Part shown: positions 8,998 through 21,374 of the stretch, piece after piece | Numbering within the stretch: position 1 is the first letter of the stretch | Layout: the number at the start of each line of letters is the position of its first letter | Assembly (NCBI GenBank): GCA_014871385.1 | Contig: CM026423.1 | Location: 21,942,049-22,006,048 of the forward strand | Source: Ceratodon purpureus | Lineage: Eukaryota > Streptophyta > Bryopsida > Pseudoditrichales > Ditrichaceae | Reading direction: 5' to 3' | Length of the DNA stretch: 64,000 nucleotides | Program-made: the position numbers and the translations under genes | Notes under the pieces: generated by a model | The model's database searches: none | Seen by the model: the letters and a program-made list of their open reading frames with translations, nothing else | Told to the model about the DNA's origin: nothing

Positions 8998-9367
8998 ACA
9001 GTGAGACCCATCAGCAACAGCAGCCGTAGCATCCTCTGCACAGCCCTGGAAATCTATATATCTCTATGTATAAATGATTTGAGTACATGATATTTCATGG
9101 CGTAGTTTTACGTCATCGAAAACGTGTCTAGACACAATGTAACATATACAGAGACGTCCTGAGGCGACACCAGAAACGCGACATTCTCTTTCTCTGCCGT
9201 GTTCGAGAGTTATTGTTTACGTCACTTTAGACGGCATGTTAGGACTCCTAAAACGCAATGTACTGTCACTTTAAACTTAGTTTGATTAAAGAAGGCTAGC
9301 TGCGTACGAACGCCATTAGTTGTGCAAAGGCTGCATCCTAACCTATCAGAGGGGCGTATGTGCAGAA

Positions 9368-12300
9368 ATGGCGTTTCCCAGTAGAAAACGCAAGTGGAGG
9401 TCGACTGCGGAGATCATTCACCATCACGAACTCCAATTCGCTGCAAGCAGGGAGGTTCCGATAACGAGATGGTCATGCCCATGCACGTACTGTCATGGAG
9501 GCCGACGCTTGCCTGTGCGCGCAATAACAAAGCATCTCCAATCTTATGGCCGTGACAAATTTCTGTACCGCTCTATGATTGGAGGAGATCCCCCAGAGGG
9601 GTACCCGGAGGACGGAGCATGGTACCACAGCGATGAAGAGTGGAGTGTGGACAGTAATGGACGCGATGAAGAGGTTTTTGAGCATCCTCTACCTGAAGAC
9701 ACGATTTCTGATCCGCCTGGCCACCACGATGTCCACAAGCAGTTTGAGGACGCTCTACGAACCGTTGAAGAGTTACAGGACATCGCCCAGGATTCCGAGA
9801 ATAGGACTAATGGGGACACTGATGAGGCAGATTTTGCAGATAGCACGGTGGAGGCATTGGAGTTACTGTACTCGCAGGCATCACATGCAGTGTATCCAGG
9901 TAGTACTGTGAGCCTAATTTCAGCAGTGGTTGTCATCATGACACTGTGCACGACGCACGGGGTCAGCAACGCATTTGTAACTGAGCTACTTCATTATCTG
10001 TCAGAGGAGCTTCTACCAGAAGGAAATGTATTGCCTGCGAAGCACTATAGCGCGAAGAGAATGCTGCAGGCACTCGGACTAGCGTACAATGTTATACATG
10101 CTTGTCCCGCAGGTTGTGTTCTATTTCGTGGTGAGCACGAGGCTTGCGAATCATGTCCCCGCTGCGGGAAAAGCAGATACAGAGAAGGTAGCGTGTGTCT
10201 TCTGTAGCGCACTGTATGTCATATGGAGGTCAACGTGTGTTATCCGTAACGCATCCCATGTCACCTGCTACTCAGTTTACTACATCTGTAACGCAGTATA
10301 TGTCATGTTAAACGTAATTTATGTCATCAGTAACTCACTGTATGTCATCTGAAACGCACTTTATGTCACCCTTCCTCGAATGCATTCATGTCACTTTAGT
10401 CGCAGAGTTTGTCATCTGTAACACAATTTGTGCCATCTATAACGTGATGTAGTTTTCTCTGTACCTGTATGCAGGTACGAAGACAGCACCGATGAAGGTG
10501 GTAAGGCACTTCCCCCTTATTCCGAGGTTGAGGCGCATGTTTGGCTCTCCTGCAATTGCAAAACTTCTGAAGTGGCATTCACAGCGTGGCGTGAGCACGA
10601 ACGGGGATGGTGAGATCGCGATGGACAGTGTTGTCGACAGTCCCGCTTGGAAACACATTGGAGTCATAGATCCCACATTCCAAGCGGAGAACCGGAACGT
10701 CCGCATGGCACTGTCACTTGATGGACTGAACCCTTTTTCGGTTCGGAGTACGTCACATTCAACGTGGCCTGTTCTTTTGATAATTTACAACCTACCGCCG
10801 TGGTTACTTACAAAACGCTTTTTCATCATGCTGAGCATTTTAATTTCGGGCAAGGAGTCACCAACAGACAAGAACATCGATGTTTTCATTGCGCCACTTC
10901 TGGAAGAATTGCATGGCCTTTGGGGAGGCGTACCAGCCGTGGACGCTTCAGCAGATCCCGGAGAGAGGTCCTTCACACTTCGTGGCCTGTTATTGTGGAC
11001 AATCTCGGATTTCCCCGCGTATGGCTTGATCTCTGGACAGCAAACCAAAGGCTACAAGGCTTGCCCAGTTTGTGGCCCGAACATTGTTTCCAGGAGTGCG
11101 AGGGGCCCGAACGGCCAGAAGATAGTGTACGTAGGTGCACGCCAACGTCTTCCAGAGGACCACGCATTCCGTACCGATATGCGCTTCAACGGTCTTGAAG
11201 AGAACGGTTGTTCCTGTTCAAGGATGACTGGCAACGACGTCCTGCAATTTGCAGAAGAAAGGGAGGCCTACATCGCCTCTGGTGGCAGGGCAGACGGCCC
11301 AGCCGATCCTGTGAGGAGGCACGGAGTGAAGAGAATTTCCGCGCTTTACTCCCTTCCATATTGGAAGGTCTGGGCCATGTCGCTGACTACTTTTTATTTC
11401 TGCTCCAATCCTGAATATGGTTAAGTGCACGAGGCAAAGCGTTACGTAAAACTCTGTTAAACCGCGTCACGGTGATGTCATGTAGGACATGAACCTAGGA
11501 CATAGAGTACCGTCACTTTAAACACAGAACATCGTCTATTCTCTGTCAACCTACGTCACTTCAATGCCTCAGTTTCTGCATTCCAATTTTTTTTTTTAAA
11601 TTATAGAATTTTGACGACGGCCCGAAATGTGTGGTGCAGGACTTGCTCATCAGGCACACCTTGGACGTCATGCATTGCGAGAAAAACCTATGTGAAAATA
11701 TAATAAAGACTCTGTTTGGGGAGACTGACTTCCCTCGAGGACGCATGGACTTCAAAGACATGGGAGTGAGGTCTAACTTATGGTTGAGACAGACCGACGG
11801 CACAGACGGCCGGCTATTCATGCCACACGCACCTTACGTTCTCCTACCACAAGCGAAGAACGACATGCTAGCTGTAATAGGATCGACGAAGGTGCCTCAG
11901 AATTATGCAGGCGCCATTCACAAAAGGGTGTCTGAAGGAAGACTGAGATTTCTTAAATCTCATGACTTTCACATCCTAATGCAACAGGTAAGCGAATTTC
12001 AATTCTACGTTGCTATTATGTTTAAGTTGACGTAATGATTGTGTGTCAGCTATAGAGATACAAACAATATGTTACTTCTCCTCAATGGAACGTTTTAGTT
12101 AACGCCAGAGCACGTTTCGCCCTGTTAAGCTACATTCATCGTAAACACAGAGTAATGTTACTTGAAACAATGAGTAACGTTACTTGAAACAATGAGCAAC
12201 GTTACTTGAAACAATGAGTAACGCAATTCCACGTTACTAGAAAGAAGGAGTAACCCCAGGTTCACGACAAAGCACGTGTCTAGACTACTGTCACCCTTAG

Positions 12301-14053
12301 GAAAACAATGTGACGCCCTGTACCTTTTTGTAGTATGCTTTCCCCTTATTCATTCCGTACTTTCTGACATTCTATTTTACTCGGTGCCGGTGCATTTGCA
12401 GATACTACCCGTGTCACTGAGGAATGTCGATATGAATCGCGAAGTCCGGACCTGCATCATGAGAGTCAGCAGGGTATTTAGGCGCTTGTGCAGTCGCACA
12501 GTCAACCCATCCAAAGAAGAAGAGTGGGTTGCAGACGCGAATGAGACACTTTGTATGATTGAGCGCGAGTTCCCTTTAGGCTCAATGGTCATCATGGCGC
12601 ACCTTCTTGTGCATCTCATGGAGGAGCTATTTCTATGCGGCCCAGTTCAGAGTCGTTGGATGTATCCAATGGAGAGATACATGAAGACCCTGAAGGATTA
12701 TGTGCGTTCGTATGCTCGGCCCGAGGGTTGCATGGCAGAGGCGTACTCTATGGAAGAAACACTTGGATTCTGCTCAGAGTATATGGAACGTTACGGCGCT
12801 ACATCCCGCAGAGTGTGGGACGCAAATGAAGATCAGGCAATGCACGATGAAATGGTGGAGGGCAAGGGAGTAAGGCGAGTGATGTCACGCACCCTTCGTG
12901 AATGGATTCACAAATTTGTAATCACAAACGCCGCCTCACTTCAGCACTACAGACGGTGACACCCTAAACTGTGGCTGTGACCCTTCTCTGCTTTTTTTCC
13001 CCTTCAAACGTCAACGTCCGTAAACATGAATTAATGTTGCCGAAAACATGAGTTTACGTTCACGTCACGAGAATTTGTGTTAACACCCGTTAAAATGGCA
13101 GCAAATGCGTTAAAACGTGTCACTGTGTACACAGTTTCCCTTAAATCTAACGCAACAGCTCTGACAATGTCTTCATAATTGCGCACCTCAGAGCATACGA
13201 GGTGGAACAAGAGTCCAGGTCGTCACTACGCCGCCAGCGCCTTCGTGGAAGACCTTCTCGAAGGAGACGGAGGCCCTCTGAAATGCCTTCAGAGCTGCGG
13301 GCTTTGCCACCCTTTCCAGATTGGCTGACTGCCGCGGTTGCCTCCGACCGTGCCAGTGGCTTGAGGCGCGTCGACCAAACCACGTTTGATCTGTCGAGGC
13401 CTCCGTCGTTTAATGCAACCGCGTATCGATCAATGAAGGCTTATGGCATGCACTTTCGTTGCCGCTCAGTCGAAGCTTCAAACACGACCATGGACAGTGG
13501 AGTGCATGCATCCTTCACAGATGATGGAGGGGCAGAGACAGAAGAGTACGTGGGCCATGTTGAAGAAATACTGGAATTAGACTACAGGCGTACGTGCGTC
13601 GTGGTTCTTGTATGTTCATGGGTTAAAGGAAGAACAGGAGGTGCTACTCCTACAATGAAGCGGGATGAACACGGGTTCCTTTCTGTCAATTTTGCAGATC
13701 AGTACGTCGCACCTCTGGGACCCCAGTCATTTGCTTTTCCCATTCATGTACAGCAAGTGTTTTTTGCGCCCGACGACGGGCCGTGGAAGGTGGTATGCAA
13801 GGTTGATGTTCGAGGCAGCCGCGGAGGTCGCGCATTCGCAGAAGAAGGTGACGACGCAGATGCACAGATCACCGGCCCTATTTCATCACGAGCCAATAAC
13901 ATAGATAGCAGTAGACCCGAAGCATCAGACTCGGAGGACTTCATAGTGAACGGGTCTTTTGTAGAAGGGCACATGGTTGGTCCTGTAGCAGCGGCCACTG
14001 ACGATGAGGGAGCTGACCACCTTCTCGGCGATTCATCAGATAGTGAGCATTGA
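9368..14053 (+). CDS. CACTA transposase (tnp2 + DUF4218 + DUF4216), five exons, appears fully open
   Basis: Exons read by eye: 9368-10187, 10475-11367, 11607-11987, 12402-12955, 13192-14053. All introns are GT-AG and phases agree, giving 1169 codons plus stop. Start is the ATG of MAFPSRKRK; an open frame above it has only a TTG. The N-terminus has a Cys/His motif (CPCTYCHGGRRLPVRAITKH), an acidic linker, then the tnp2 zinc region (CPAGCVLFRG, CESCPRCGKSRY). The catalytic part shows DGLNPF, DFPAYGL, CPVCG and HTLDVMHCEKNL. DUF4218 contains HDFHILMQQILPVSLRNV and GPVQSRWMYPMERYMKTLK with RPEGCMAEAY. The last exon is DUF4216 (FNATAYRSMKAYGMHF, YVGHVEEILELDY, QVFFAPDDGPWKVV). The protein catalyses cut-and-paste of CACTA elements in this family. 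The join HYRR/AYEVEQES fuses DUF4218 to DUF4216. No stop or frameshift was found, so it may still be functional. Confidence 0.85.
10188..10474 (+). repeat. Intron 1 of transposase A: TGTCA/TAACGCA motif array
   Basis: The intron is filled with TGTCA and TAACGCA/AAACGCA motifs alternating every ~15-30 bp (for example TGTCATCTGTAACACAATTT near 10410). The pattern of flexible copies of one short motif matches the flanks of the element at 13.0-13.15 and 14.05-15.0 kb, and is absent from the coding exons. Confidence 0.6.
12118..12262 (+). repeat. Intron 3 of transposase A: ~24-bp AACGTTACTTGAAACAATGA repeats
   Basis: Three to four direct copies of a unit of the form GTAACGTTACTTGAAACAAT occur within the 11988-12401 intron, each with a self-complementary AACGTT core. 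Further single AACG/CGTTAC motifs lie on both sides. Confidence 0.7.
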
Positions 14054-15010
14054 CCCTCCACAGATCTGATGTCAATTGGCTTATCGTGATGTTTCAAGTA
14101 ACGCAGTTCAACGTCTATGGAACATCACTTGTCGTTTTCAGTAACGTCCACAATGCAATGCATGATTAAGCAACGTTAACCATGACGCGTGAACGTTAAA
14201 AAACCTCTAATTGTGATCTCATCGTTAACTGTGACGCTATCACGTTAAACCTGCGTCCAATCTGTCAAGTCCAATGTCAAACTACGTCAGTGGTGACACG
14301 TTCACATGAAAACATACCAAAATGCATTTCACGTTTAAGTTAACGCACGCATCAAGTAGACGGGTTTTTGCGTCACTAAAAACGCGCGCGTCACTATTGA
14401 CACCCCCTACGACATAGACCTCGTGAAAACCTAGCCGCCACGTCATTAGTAGCTTATATGCATAAGGGACACGTCAGCTACGTCCATATGTTTCTTGAAA
14501 CGCAGCGTGACGCGTTTTTATGTCATCAAAAACGTGTGCGTCACTGTTGACACCCCCTAGGATGTAGCCTACAGACCGCCTAGCCGCCACGTCAGCGGAA
14601 CCGAAACTCTAGACCCACGTTTTTAGTAACGCAGTTGAACGTTTCTCATGTCACCCTAAACACCCTCTACGTTAAAAGAAACGTGCTGACGTGGGATGTG
14701 ACTACATTCATCCATTACCAAACTACCGTGAGGTAAAAAACTCCTTGGAAAAGTTACTTTCCACAAAGCAGAGCTCTGTTTAAGTTGACGTGTCCCTGTC
14801 CCGTGGCGTTATCTTTAACACTGAACCGTCACTTCAAAATTCAAGTTGACACTCTTTGACAGAAGCCCTTAAAGCAACGTCAAAAGTGACGCGTGCACGT
14901 TAAAACCTTTAACGTGCACTATGTTTATTTGGATCACATTTCCACACTAATTTCCATAATTCGAGTTTTACGTTTCAGATGACGCAGTTTAACGCGGGAC
15001 AGAATGCTGT
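14054..15010 (+). repeat. Right subterminal motif array of CACTA element A
   Basis: There is no gene here. The stretch is dense in AACGT, ACGTCA, GTTTAACG and GTCAC motifs. Two diverged ~95-bp direct copies at about 14356-14450 and 14510-14605 share AAAAACG(C/T)G(C/T)GCGTCACT, then TTGACACCCCCTA, then CTAGCCGCCACGTCA. Arrays like this next to a CACTA terminus are normally the binding region for the element's own protein (family knowledge). The exact terminus is not resolved. Confidence 0.6.
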
Positions 15011-16622
15011 TCTGCTCTAGTGTATCTTCCCTAGAGTTCCACTAAAGAGGGCATGGATAGTGCACTCGCCTCCACTACGCTGAAGAAGGTGTTAGGTTAT
15101 GGTGGATGCTGAAGAGACGTGCAGAAAAGAGTGCAGAAAAGTTTGCCGTAGTTGTCTCCGGCCCATGCTCCTTTACAATTAATGATGTCCACGCGTTGTC
15201 TTCTCATCTTGCATTTCCACTTTGCAACTTTTCTGTTATCTAACTGAGTTTCGTTTTTGTCGCAAGCAGTTCCTCTTTATGCGTTCTATAGTGTGAACAG
15301 TGAGCGCACACTTCCCCTTCTGAAAGATAGCGTCCCAGACAACAACCCACCCCCCTTTCCATTCCTCCAAATCACCAACCCTCCCCCCCCTCCCCGCTCC
15401 ACCCCCCTTCTCCAAACAACACACTCGAGCTCCTAATTGCGTCCGGATCCCATTCGCACTTCCAAGCTCCCAATACCGTGCCTTGACACCCGAACAACCA
15501 AACCCCCCCCCACCCCCCCCCCCCTCCCCCCCCGTCCTTCCCAAACATTGCTTCTTCTGAAACCTATGCACAAGGTGTCACCGTCGCACCTCTCTCTGCC
15601 ACTTCCCCCAACCCTTAATATCTCTCGCATCTCCCAAACATCTGACAAGGACTTTTCCTCTCAAAAATCCTTTGAGGTCTCGAAGGCAACATCTGCATAA
15701 AATACTGATTCTGCATGGTACTGTTTAAGTTCCTTTGTGACAAACTGCGATCAACGTTGGAGTGCATTTGGAGGTCTGCAACCATAATAAACCACGGCTG
15801 GAAGCGCGTTCCTTTATGAGGTTAAGTTCCTTGATAGCTTGGTGCGTTGTGATTAAGGCTCCCATGGTATTGGTTTGACGCAATTTCTGGTTTAGACTTG
15901 AACCTAGAAAATGATCACGAGTTTCATAGTGACAATTGTGAAGGAGGAACGTACTAGGTATCTAATAAGACGGGTTCTACTGTGCAGCTTAGTTAGAGCT
16001 GTTAGGGCGAGCGTGAGGGTTTTGAACGACCTCGGGAGAAGAGTTAGAACTTCTCTCCGCGGATTAGAGTCTCATTGACACTGTGTGAGACTGTTGCTAC
16101 AGTATAGGGTTTGGTCAACACAGTGATTTCAAGAACTCAATTAGCATAGTTAGAATTCGGTCCAAAACCGCGACTTTGTGACCGAATGGTTTAGGGTTGT
16201 ATTTATGCGCAAGTATTGCAAGGACGCTCATTGCGACAATATCTATATGTTCTGCGTCTAAGAGAGTAGAAGGAATTTCGGTTCTGCAACCCCAAACCAA
16301 ATATCGTAGAGACTACCTCTGTAATAGCCTCCCTGTTGTTGTGACTTTGACTGCCTCGGTCTTTAGGATTCAGTGTAGGTTAATTGGTCGCTCCAAATTC
16401 TAGGACCTTGGAGACAATGAAGCAATTACGCCCTATAGTGCCATGAATATGTGGACCTTCACAGCTGTAGTTTCGCAAAACCATTCGTTGCCTGAAAAGT
16501 CATCTTCTTTCCACAATCAGCTTGTAGTTGTGATGTTCGTTGAAAGGGATCAGTATTTTGGATTGTCGACTTTGTTTGAGACTCATTTTCTGACCGAATT
16601 GATTCGTAATGTGCAGGACGAA
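15011..16622. other. Spacer between CACTA genes A and B
   Basis: No gene is supported. It contains a pyrimidine-rich stretch (15320-15620) with a C-run, and from about 15700 ordinary sequence that may include the 5' UTR or promoter of transposase B. The motif family of element A fades out near 15.0 kb, so A and B look like separate elements. Confidence 0.45.
15502..15533 (+). repeat. Poly-C tract
   Basis: This is a 32-bp nearly pure C run with single A and T interruptions, plus shorter C-runs at 15343-15400. The complementary G-runs could fold as a G-quadruplex and the C strand as an i-motif. It is also a likely spot for sequencing or assembly length error. Confidence 0.8.
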
Positions 16623-19600
16623 ATGGCAACAAACATACGCCAGTCTGCACCCAATGAGGCGCGCATTATGGCTCGCGAAGCAAAGCTTTTGGAAAGGGAG
16701 CTCGCATTTGCGCGGTCACAGCATTGGAGAAAGCTTCCTTGTCCCTGCCGCCTACACATGAGAACTTCGGAGTTGTCCCTGCTATCGTATGGGAGGTGTT
16801 TGCGCGCTCACAAACGACATCCCTGGTTTTATGGGACAACTGAGGTAGACCAGTCCTCAAAAAAATGTGCAACGCGTTTGTATATCTCTGTCCCTCTTTA
16901 CCCTCTTCCTCAATTGGTTGACTCTCCCGCCTTGTCATCTGTCTCTCTGTTTGCCTCGTGTGACCAGTCGCTCACTTCTCTGTCTCTATTACAGGGCGTA
17001 GACGGCGACGACTCCGACGATGAATGGGACGGGCACATTGCATGGTACTACGGAGCGCAAGCAACCAGTGTACCCCACGATCGGCGTAGGACCGACATGG
17101 ACCCTGGGATGGATATGAATGCTATGGTTGTCGAAAGTTATGAAATTGTTGACCGCATTCGAACGGAGGCTGCCGAAGGGCGAGATGAAGATCGTAACGT
17201 CGATGAAGTACAAGTACCTGGCAACGATGACCTCGGGGAGAGGATTGGAGGTGATGGTGAAGTCCATTCGGAGGATTCTGGACGTAGGGATGCCCGACCG
17301 CCTGCGAGATCAGGTGCTGAAGAAGCTGAACAGGGATTGTCCCAATCCCCAACAGGATCACGGTCGCCTTCACAGCAACCACTATCCCCGGGTGCAGCAT
17401 ACAACGCCCCTCCCAATGACGCGGCACCTATGTATCCACCATACGCATCACCGCGACCCTCGCCTCTCCGGTCTCCACTTGCGGCATCGCCACCTCCTCA
17501 ATCTCCCCAGAGTGCGGAGTCCGAAGAAATGAGCGCTGAGAGTGAAGACGACGAAGATGCGGCGGGATGGGCAGATTCCGACGATGAAACCAATGCTTCG
17601 GTTACGGCGCTGGAGGAGGCAGCCGCGACACCTTTATTCGCTGGATCACAACACTCTAGTATGGGGACAACATACATCTTGTTAAGCGGTGGGAAGTTGA
17701 ATGGATGCACCGATTATTACATGGACCAGCTTTTTCGATCTCTGAGCACTACTATCCTCCCTCAACCAAACTCTCTTCCCAGATCATACCAAGAAGCTGC
17801 AGAATATTTAAAGCGATTGGGGCACTCATACAAGAGCTATGATGTTTGCCCCAACAATTGCAAACTATTTAGAGGTCCATTGAAGACTGCAACTGCGTGC
17901 CCAACATGCCGAGCCCCAAGGAAGAGACGCGAAGGGAAATCACAGGTACCATACAAGGTTGCTAGGGTGTTTCCGGTGACACCACGGCTAAAGAGGATGT
18001 TCCGTAGTCCCATGCAGGCCGCGGCGATGACATGGCATGCTACTCTAGAGTCGAATGGTAACATAATGAGGCATGTCTCCGACTCCGAACAGTGGAAGTG
18101 GATCACTAGGCGATACATGGCGGAGTTTGGATATGAAGATAGGAATGTTCGCATGGCTCTAGTTACGGATGGCTTCAATCCGATGTCAGACAAGCGCGGA
18201 ACATACTCTATATGGCCCATCCTCTTGATGAACTATAATATAGCGCCCTGGCTCAGTACAAAGAACTACTTCATTATGTTAGCAGTACTCATCCCAGGAC
18301 CTAGATCGGTGACTGGGGAACACTTTGACGAGTTCATCGCCCCCTTAGTGGATGAGTTATTAGAGCTATGGACAAACGGCATCTACTGCATGGATGTGGC
18401 ACAATACAAGGACTCTTCCCACTTCATCATGAAAGCGATGGTCATCTGGACCATCGGTGACTACCCGGCATATGGAATCCTTGCGCGCTGCTCTACCAGC
18501 GGTTTTGTTGGATGTACGGTGTGCGGAGAAGGATTCAGGTCCCGCAGGTCCAAGATACTTCACAAGAATATATTTTGTGCATGTGCTAGGCGTTTCCTGG
18601 ATGAGGATCACCCTATGCGGGGCAATGTAGCCGATTTTGGTTCCAGGGAGTCCAGAGTTGCTCCAGTGCCTATTAGCGGTCAGTTGGCAAGGCATAACGC
18701 AGAAGAGCGAGTGAGGTGGATGCGAGAAGAAGGAACACCGAAGGAGCATGATCCAGTGCGTCGAAAGGGCATGAAGCGCGTCAGCGAGCTCTTCCGGTTG
18801 CCTTACTGGGAGGTGAGCTACGTCAACATTGTTCCTACACTGTCAGCCTCTTCAGTCTTCTTTGGTTCCTTGTATGCCGTTGTATTTTCGAGTCACTCTG
18901 CAGTTCTTGCTTAATTATTGCATCTCACTTGTTGCCGGCAAACAAGGCTCCTGTCCACCGTATGGGTGTTCACAGGTGAGACGTTTCCCCTCCCCTCAGT
19001 CAGATTCCGTCGACAACAGGGTCAGGTATTTGAGCTCGGCTGATGCAACCCCGTCGCTTCCTTCATGCATGTTGCCACATTGTTGTCAAATTTTTTTTGC
19101 GCAACCTGTTTGATGCTTGACCAAATGTCTATAACACGGCTGACATGAACGGTAGAGTGACCACGCTTTTCCTACGTTTAATGTGCATTTCACCATGGTA
19201 GGTGTTGATGGCATTCACTGCCTACTTCTTTTAGTACTACCTATTGTGTGACTATAACTGTTCATTACTAACGGTGAATCATTTGTTGCTAGGAGCTCCC
19301 TGTCCGGCACACGCTGGATGTAATGCATGTTGAAAAAAACATTGCTGCGACAACAGTAGGGTTCCTGCTAGGGACTGAAGACACCATCGCCGTTCGAAAA
19401 GACCTACAAGATGAGAACATTATGCCTCACCTACACCTCGTCAGGCAAGGATTAGGTGATAACTTTGTCATGCCGCACGCTCCATACGTATTGCGCCCCA
19501 ACGAAAAGCGCAGAGTCCTCACTGCAATCAAATCTGTCCAGACTCCACAGGGACATTGTTCTAACTTTGAGAAGTTAGTAAACCTTGAGAAGGGAATTCT

Positions 19601-21374
19601 TCAATTTATGAAGAGCCATGACTGGCACGTACTTATACAGGAAATACTACCTGCGGCGATGAGGGGGTCTCTTGCCGAGGGTCCGCGCGTGGCAATAATA
19701 AGGTTGGGACACTGCTTAAAGAAAATTTGTGCAAAGGTAATAGCCGTGAGCGACCTTCCAGCTCTGATGACTTTCGTAGCTGAAACATGTGCCCTGCTAG
19801 AGGTACACTTTCCACCTTCATTTTGGAACGTGATGCCACATCTCTTATTACATTTGCCAAGAGAACTTTTCTGGTGCGGTCCCGTCCACGCACGCTGGAT
19901 GTATAGTATTGAAAGATATTTAGGTCATTTAAAGAGTCTAGTTAGAAACAAGGCGCGCCCGGAAGGCTCGATGGCAATGGGTTATATGTACGAAGAAGCG
20001 CTTGGCTTTGTCACTGAGCATTTCAGACTATATCCGGCTGCTGCACGTGTGATCTGGAACATGGATGAAGATGAACGTGACATCGGGGAGGTTTTAGAGG
20101 GGCAAGGAAGGGATCATCACTGTGAAGATGTAGAGCTCAAGGCAATTCACGATCACATAATACGGCACTGCGACATCACAGACCCATTCCTTATGTACGC
20201 TAATTGCACCTGATTGCATGCATCTATGTCTGCATTCCATGCGGTGAATATACAGTCAACTTCTAAAACCAAGCGGTCGTTATGGATACTAACAATCTTT
20301 TGTTCAACTACACTCTGTGGACAGGGAGTACGAAGACTTAAGGCACGCACAAGATCGGCGCAGTGTTCGTCGCTTTCCTCCATTGACTGACTGGCTCGAA
20401 GACCGTGTGCGGGACTTGGCAAGCACAGGGCACACTATCTCGAACGACCTCATCGCACTGTCCCACTTGCCGTCATCCACAGTGAGGCGGTACAACTCAA
20501 TGTGGGCTTACGGATTCCATTTCCGCGCAGACGATGAACAAGGACGCAGCTATAAAAGTTTCGACGCAGGGGTCGCAGCAATCATTACACAGACCTGTAG
20601 GTCATCGCGCGCTGATCGGAATCCCGTAGAAGCAGCATTACAGTACATTGGCGTGATCAAAGAAATACTGAAGGTCGAATACGGACACATCAGCTTCAAT
20701 GTCTTCAACTGCTCTTGGATGAAACCACATCTTGAAGGGGTTCCTACGATGCGGGTTGACGAGGACGGATTTTGGTCCGTTAAGTATAACGCCAGACAGA
20801 CTCCCCCAGTGGAGCCTTACATATTCCCGAAAGATGCAAAACAGGTTTGTTCTCACACGACGCTGGATGGAACATGTTCGTCTACGACCCTGCTCTTTTA
20901 TTGGTGGAGACTGGCTGGTACTTGTTCAGTTTTGGTGAGCGCATGTCCACACACCGTAAATGAGATCATAAAAATAAACTAACATCTACGGACTGTCTGT
21001 CTTGGAGGATTATGTAGGTGTATTTCGTTGACGACCCGTACGATTCTGAGTAGAAGGTGGTTATACATAAAGATCCACGATCGAGAAGAGTGACGTCCGA
21101 GGAGGTGGAGCCGACTCTCGATGCTCCCGGGCGCTCAAATGCCACTCAACAGACCACGGTGCCACGGATTCCCGAAGAAGAGGCTTCTGTCTTACCCCCT
21201 GCACCAGTTCTGCAGGCTGATGTGGACGTTGTCATGGCGCATGAGGAGCCGGACGATGAGGCAGCGCACATGGATGTCGATCACGAGGACACCGACTACA
21301 TTAGCGAAGAGGTTGAACCGCAGCCAGTGGCACTGGAAGAGCCCCCTGTCGTGGACCCCCTCGACGATCTGTAG
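16623..21374 (+). CDS. CACTA transposase B (tnp2 + DUF4218 + DUF4216), interrupted by one TAG
   Basis: Probable exons: 16623-16844, 16995-18812, perhaps 18904-18975, 19293-20194, 20325-20844, 21018-21374. Start ATG (MATNIRQSAP) follows an acceptor-like CAG. The intron at 16845-16994 is a multiple of three and free of stops, so it can be read through. Visible motifs are a Cys/His N-terminus (CPCRLHMRTSELSLL), a Pro/Ser-rich acidic linker, CPNNCKLFRG and CPTCRAPRKRR, then DGFNPM, DYPAYGI, HTLDVMHVEKNI, GPVHARWMYSIERYLGHLK and RPEGSMAMGY. In DUF4216 the join DAKQ/VYFVDDPYDSE is followed by TAG at 21051-21053 and then KVVIHKDPRSRR. Transposase A has Trp at the matching place (DDGPWKVV), so TGG to TAG is the simplest reading. 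The tail is acidic. It is clearly diverged from A, so B is a separate lineage. Confidence 0.75.

Larger units (their letters stand above)
7840..15010 (+). mobile_element. CACTA (En/Spm-class) DNA transposon A, approximate limits
   Basis: The limits are approximate. They are set by the spread of a motif family (TAACG, GTTTAACG, AACGTGTC, CGTCAC) from about 7.85 to 8.0 kb and again across introns and flanks to about 15.0 kb, surrounding a tnp2-type transposase. Such subterminal motif arrays are typical of CACTA elements, where they bind the element's own protein. I did not find convincing CACTA-type inverted termini or 3-bp target duplications by eye, so the ends are not fixed. A diverged ~95-bp tandem repeat lies at about 14356-14600. 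Confidence 0.6.

Noticed and set aside
9544-11430. Minus-strand frames opposite transposase A
   Set aside because: Shadows of the spliced plus-strand transposase, which has clear domain motifs throughout.
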